NCBI GenBank assembly: GCA_013365325.1 | Contig: JABVXV010000553.1 | Coordinates: 1-26,971, forward strand | Direction of reading: 5' to 3' | Source: Dipetalonema caudispina | Lineage: Eukaryota > Nematoda > Chromadorea > Rhabditida > Onchocercidae | Length of the DNA: 26,971 nt | Part shown: positions 23,557 to 26,971 of the stretch, in pieces | How positions within the stretch are numbered: position 1 is the stretch's first letter | Layout of the letters: each line of letters begins with the position of its first letter | Position numbers and translations under genes: made by a program | The notes under the pieces: model-generated | Database searches by the model: none | What the model was told of the DNA's origin: nothing | What the model saw: only the letters and a program-made list of their open reading frames with translations

Positions 23557-23600
23557 ACACACACACACACACACATACACATACACGGACATACACGGAC
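23557..23600. repeat. (AC)n microsatellite with ATACACGGAC units
   Basis: AC repeats at 23557-23575 are followed by CA-rich sequence including two direct 10-bp units, ATACACGGAC, at 23581-23590 and 23591-23600. The tract lies about 225 bp upstream of the SERF start. Confidence 0.85.
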
Positions 23601-24117
23601 ACACACCAACATACACGTATATGTTAAGAGCTAACTGGCATTTAACAGATCATTCAAATTGACTCGCAGTGAAATTTTAGTCCAACAAATAAATTTTTTT
23701 GTGGAAAAAATAATTCGATTATAAGTAGTATGACTTAGGCATAGAATTGGCAAGTATGTTGAAGGGGAAAAGAAAGGATTTGAAATAAAATTATAAATTT
23801 ATTCTTCTAAATATCATAATTGTATTATTATAATACTAATAAATTTGTTGTCGCGAAATTCGAATTTGTTTTGCGAAGGAAAGAATAATGACATTTCTTA
23901 TAACTAAAGTAATTGATGCTTCATTTCGTAATAAAATAAATTCATCTTATAAATTATTAACATAAATCATTTAACTTATACTAATCCTTTTTTAAGATGA
24001 GATATCAACACAATACGTTTTTGTTCTCTGTGGTTAAGATATGCTTAAATCAGATAAGATTGCAACATCGTATCCTTTGTTTCATATGCTTAAGCTAGGA
24101 TTGTACCACGATGTCCT

Positions 24118-24375
24118 TTGTTATCCATGCTAACGGCAGCGTTACGACGTTTCTGTAGACCACTCCCACTATACGAGGGTCACGGCTTTACGAGGTCTCA
24201 AACATCTTACGCACTTACAAAGTTACAACTCACTTCCTTCCACCACTCTTATATTATTATTCTTCTTACTAGGAGCTTCCAACTATCAGTCGGTCCAATG
24301 ACTCTTACATCAAACAACCTTCCTCAATTTTTTACTACGCTATCAAAATCATATTATAATATCTGCTGGTATTAA
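24118..24375 (+). other. Unassigned ORF in a less AT-rich patch
   Basis: The open frame has an internal ATG at 24127 and begins MLTAALRRF, continuing PLPLYEGHGFTRSQTS. Composition is more balanced (C-rich on +) than the flanks. No family, clear splice structure or poly(A) signal is seen. It may be a repeat fragment or chance. Confidence 0.2.
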
Positions 24376-24844
24376 TTATATTCAACTACTTGTCATGATA
24401 CACAATCAAGTGGACTGCAGAAACATAAATTCCTTCTACCACATGTATCATTTAATACGCAGATATACTGCACACATGCATAAACATACAATATGAATAG
24501 GAAATGTTGCGAAAGTTGGTAGATTTCTGATTGATGTCTGATTTGTGTTAGTACAGAGAATTGAATCAGTAAATTTATTGCAGTATATGTTATTAACAGT
24601 AGAATAAATCAGGATAAGGAACAATGATTTGATTAGAGAGAATCGATCTGATTGCGTTTGATCGGATTCAAGTTAAGTTGGGTAGCGATGGTAGTTCAAG
24701 ATGTGGGTAGGTTGATATTAAGCAAAGTAGGTAAATAAGTGTGTAAGCGAGCAAGTAGGTAAGCTTGTAGATGCCCCAAATGGAAATTTTGGGGATATTT
24801 ATACTGTTATAAAAATGGGCGTAAAAGGATATCTTACAAAAGGA

Positions 24845-25057
24845 AGAAAGCTTAAGGATGAATACATGATTAGGATTTAACATGTGTTTAGTTAACATGT
24901 AGCGTACAATGGTGAGAAAGCTTAACGAATGGTGAGTAAATATATAATTAGGATTATGCATGAGATGGTATGGATCACATGTTGAGCTAACATGTGACGT
25001 ATTGATAAAAGATATTTGTAAAAAGGTACAATGGTGAGAAAGCTTAACGAATGGTGA
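24845..25057. repeat. Diverged tandem repeat units
   Basis: A 32-bp segment starting GTACAATGGTGAGAAAGCTT is perfectly repeated at 24904-24935 and 25026-25057. A third, diverged GAAAGCTTAA-GATGAATACATGATTAGGATT copy begins at 24845. The units also share ATTAGGATT and TAACATGTG blocks, so the region looks like old tandem duplications of 60-120 bp. Confidence 0.8.
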
Positions 25058-25430
25058 TGAATCATTGACAAATTTTATAATTCATTGCCTTTTGATTACA
25101 TGACATAATTCTTTATAGTAATTGGTTTAGTTAAGAATGATTTCGGGTTTCCCGACAGGAAATAACTAACCGACCGGTTGTTAGTAAAACAAATCGAAAT
25201 GAAATTTTATTAAAAGGAGAACAGAGAGTGTTTAATTTAAAGGGGAAAACAAAATTTAGTTGGCAATATTTCAAATTATTCAACAACTATTATTGCAAAC
25301 GGTCATAACTATTAATGAAGAATTGTTAGATTGAAAGCTCACCTTCGGTATATCTATTGATAATTAAGTCCAAGTTCAGGTTCGAGTTTAATCTTAACCT
25401 ACGAGTCTAAGTCTAAGTATACTATGCATG

Positions 25431-25446
25431 AGGTTAAGTTTAACCT
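25431..25446. repeat. Short inverted repeat AGGTTAA/TTAACCT
   Basis: Seven-bp perfect arms separated by GT, within a stretch of TTAA/TTAAG-rich sequence with several related TTAACCT and AAGTTTAA words. A small hairpin is possible; no function is assigned. Confidence 0.6.
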
Positions 25447-25505
25447 GAGCTTTTAAACTATTTTTAAGTTTAAATTCAATCTTAAGTATAACAGTTATTA
25501 AGCAC

Positions 25506-25562
25506 TTGTCATCAAAGCAACAATAATACCTATTGCACAGGTTATTAATGCTTCGATGACAA
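25506..25562. ncRNA. 57-nt hairpin with 14-bp outer arms
   Basis: Left arm TTGTCATCAAAGCA (25506-25519) pairs with TGCTTCGATGACAA (25549-25562) with one mismatch. Inner AATACCT and AGGTTATT segments continue the stem imperfectly around ATTGCAC. The size fits a miRNA precursor or a MITE remnant. No known miRNA seed is recognised. Confidence 0.35.
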
Positions 25563-26737
25563 AATAATATTTTAAAAAGTAAAACTTGAAATTAAGAATT
25601 GAAAAAAATGATAAAATTTAAGATGGAAAGAGAAAAGATGATATTTTCAGTGCAAAATTTGTGTTATAAAATCAACAGTTTAAACGATGAATGCATTGTT
25701 GATGTAAATAAGTTTTGATAAGAAGAAAAGAATGAGATTTGGTAAAAGAGGAAAATATAATAAAACACTGAAATATAAAACGAGGAAAAAAGGAAGGAAA
25801 GAAATCAAAGATAGTCCTAAAATGTTTAAATAAATAATAGCATTAATATTTGAAAGCAGATAATACGTATGTTAACGTTGCAAATTATTTGTAATGCCTT
25901 TGAAAAAAACGAAACGTCAAATTATTTTGAATCAGAAATTATAAATGCTATCGAAGAAATCATTGATGTTTCGTTTTTTCTTTCACCAAATCATTTCTAT
26001 TTTTCGTTTTTCCAAGTAAACTAAGTCTATCGAAAATATATTCAGCGAAAAGAAGAGGAAATTTTCGATTGGATATTTGGAAATTCAACAAAATTTAAAA
26101 AAATCACTTTTCATCTTTTTCACGTCCTTAACTATCTTTCAGTCCAATGCACAATCGTACGTACATTTTGGGATATTATTTTCTTTTACCGTTTGATCAT
26201 CACGTCCAATTTACTGAACACGTTTAGTGCCAATTACAGAATGTTTACAATTATGTGTTATTAAGTTACCACCTTGTTGAAATATTCGGAAAGTTTATTT
26301 TACAAATCTGCTGTAATGGCATGTGAGAATTTTAATATTTGGCGAGGGAAATGATCGACATAGATATTTAAAATAATTTCCAATATATTATTATTATCAC
26401 CCATTAATTAATCAAAATAAGATGTCAAATAAAAATATATGGTAGTTAGTTAATTTTCATGGTTAAAAATGTAGAAAAAAGAGAATAAATGTTGCATTAT
26501 TCGAAATTTGCTATTGACTATTTCGTAAACTTCGAATTTAAAATATTTCTCAATGAATATTTCCTAATATAACATTAACTGTTTCTATAAATTTACTCAA
26601 ATAATTAATTCATCTTTGACAATTATTTTACTGATTAATTACGTCATGTTATTAAGATATAGCACAGTTTACGATGAAAATGAATGTTCAAATTATTCCT
26701 TTTCTTTTAAATTACTGCAAATAATTCCAGAAATAAG

Positions 26738-26926
26738 TTGCAATTTTCGTTAGGTTTTGTAGAAAGGCGCATGTATCCTTTTTCACCCCAATCGGTACCC
26801 CAGCTGAAAACTAATTATTATCATTTTACCCATCCTATGAAATGTTCTGGAAAAAAAAAAAAACGATTTGCAGCATTTACAAATGCTATACGTATTTCTT
26901 TTCTTTTTCTTTACAGATTTATATAA
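26738..26926 (+). other. Candidate exon near the right edge
   Basis: Downstream of an acceptor-like AATAATTCCAG (ends 26730) an open frame contains ATG at 26771 and reads MYPFSPQSVPQLK, later HPMKCSGKKKKRF. Codons are less AT-biased than in the flanking DNA until about 26870. It could be the first exon of a + strand gene continuing beyond the window, or chance. No family is recognised. Confidence 0.22.
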
Positions 26927-26971
26927 TAATTTAAATCAAAATGATGCATAATTTATCAATTTTATGAATAA

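Larger units (their letters stand above)
23332..26971. other. Gene-poor right arm upstream of SERF
   Basis: About 3.6 kb without a recognised gene. The first part should hold the SERF promoter. It contains the CA microsatellite, a less AT-rich patch at 24118-24330, degenerate tandem repeats at 24845-25057, a strong hairpin at 25506-25562 and an unassigned ORF at the right edge. Confidence 0.5.

Noticed and set aside
23436..23627. ORF over the CA repeat
   Set aside because: It mainly encodes a TH/TY dipeptide run from the microsatellite.
24668..24961. A 97-codon minus-strand ORF
   Set aside because: It partly translates the degenerate tandem repeats (repeated HNPN/LNPN and MLTKHML-like words), with no splice or start context.

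Overview
The window is an AT-rich, intron-rich eukaryotic sequence with poly-T tracts, short exons bounded by GT...AG, and 3' splice acceptors (TTTCAG-like) placed just upstream of several start codons. That pattern, plus the protein matches, suggests a nematode, most likely a clade III/filarial worm. This is inference; no species is assigned.

Layout. 1-858: AT-rich flank beginning with a 120-base T run. 859-15073 (+): four tandem genes of the TspO/MBR (translocator protein, TSPO) family. I reconstructed each from five or six coding exons. The three internal exons are exactly 115, 104 and 63 nt in every copy, so the cluster arose by tandem duplication. Copies 1 and 4 keep a cholesterol-recognition-like (CRAC) motif at the C-terminus; copies 2 and 3 have lost it. 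Copy 4 has the least AT-biased codons and looks closest to an ancestral TSPO. 15120-15756: two small ORF candidates, one starting 46 bp after the copy 4 stop behind a good splice acceptor. 16736-20827 (+): a survival motor neuron (SMN) orthologue with Gemin2-binding motif, Lys-rich segment, Tudor domain, acidic linker, Pro-rich segment, YG box and basic tail; its first exon is uncertain. 21822-23331 (-): a three-exon SERF/MOAG-4 (4F5 family) gene, tail-to-tail with SMN. 23332-26971: gene-poor sequence with a CA microsatellite, degenerate tandem repeats, a strong hairpin, and one unassigned ORF near the right edge.

How they work together. TSPO is an outer mitochondrial membrane protein binding cholesterol and porphyrins. 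SMN assembles spliceosomal snRNPs with Gemins. SERF/MOAG-4 promotes amyloid-type protein aggregation. They share no pathway, but the SMN-SERF adjacency echoes human 5q13, where SERF1 lies beside SMN1, and smn-1 and tspo-1 are close neighbours in C. elegans as I recall. The points most worth a second look are the diverging TSPO cluster, a 324-nt phase-neutral extra exon in SMN whose strongest nearby acceptor would create a premature stop, and a structured element in the penultimate SMN intron.
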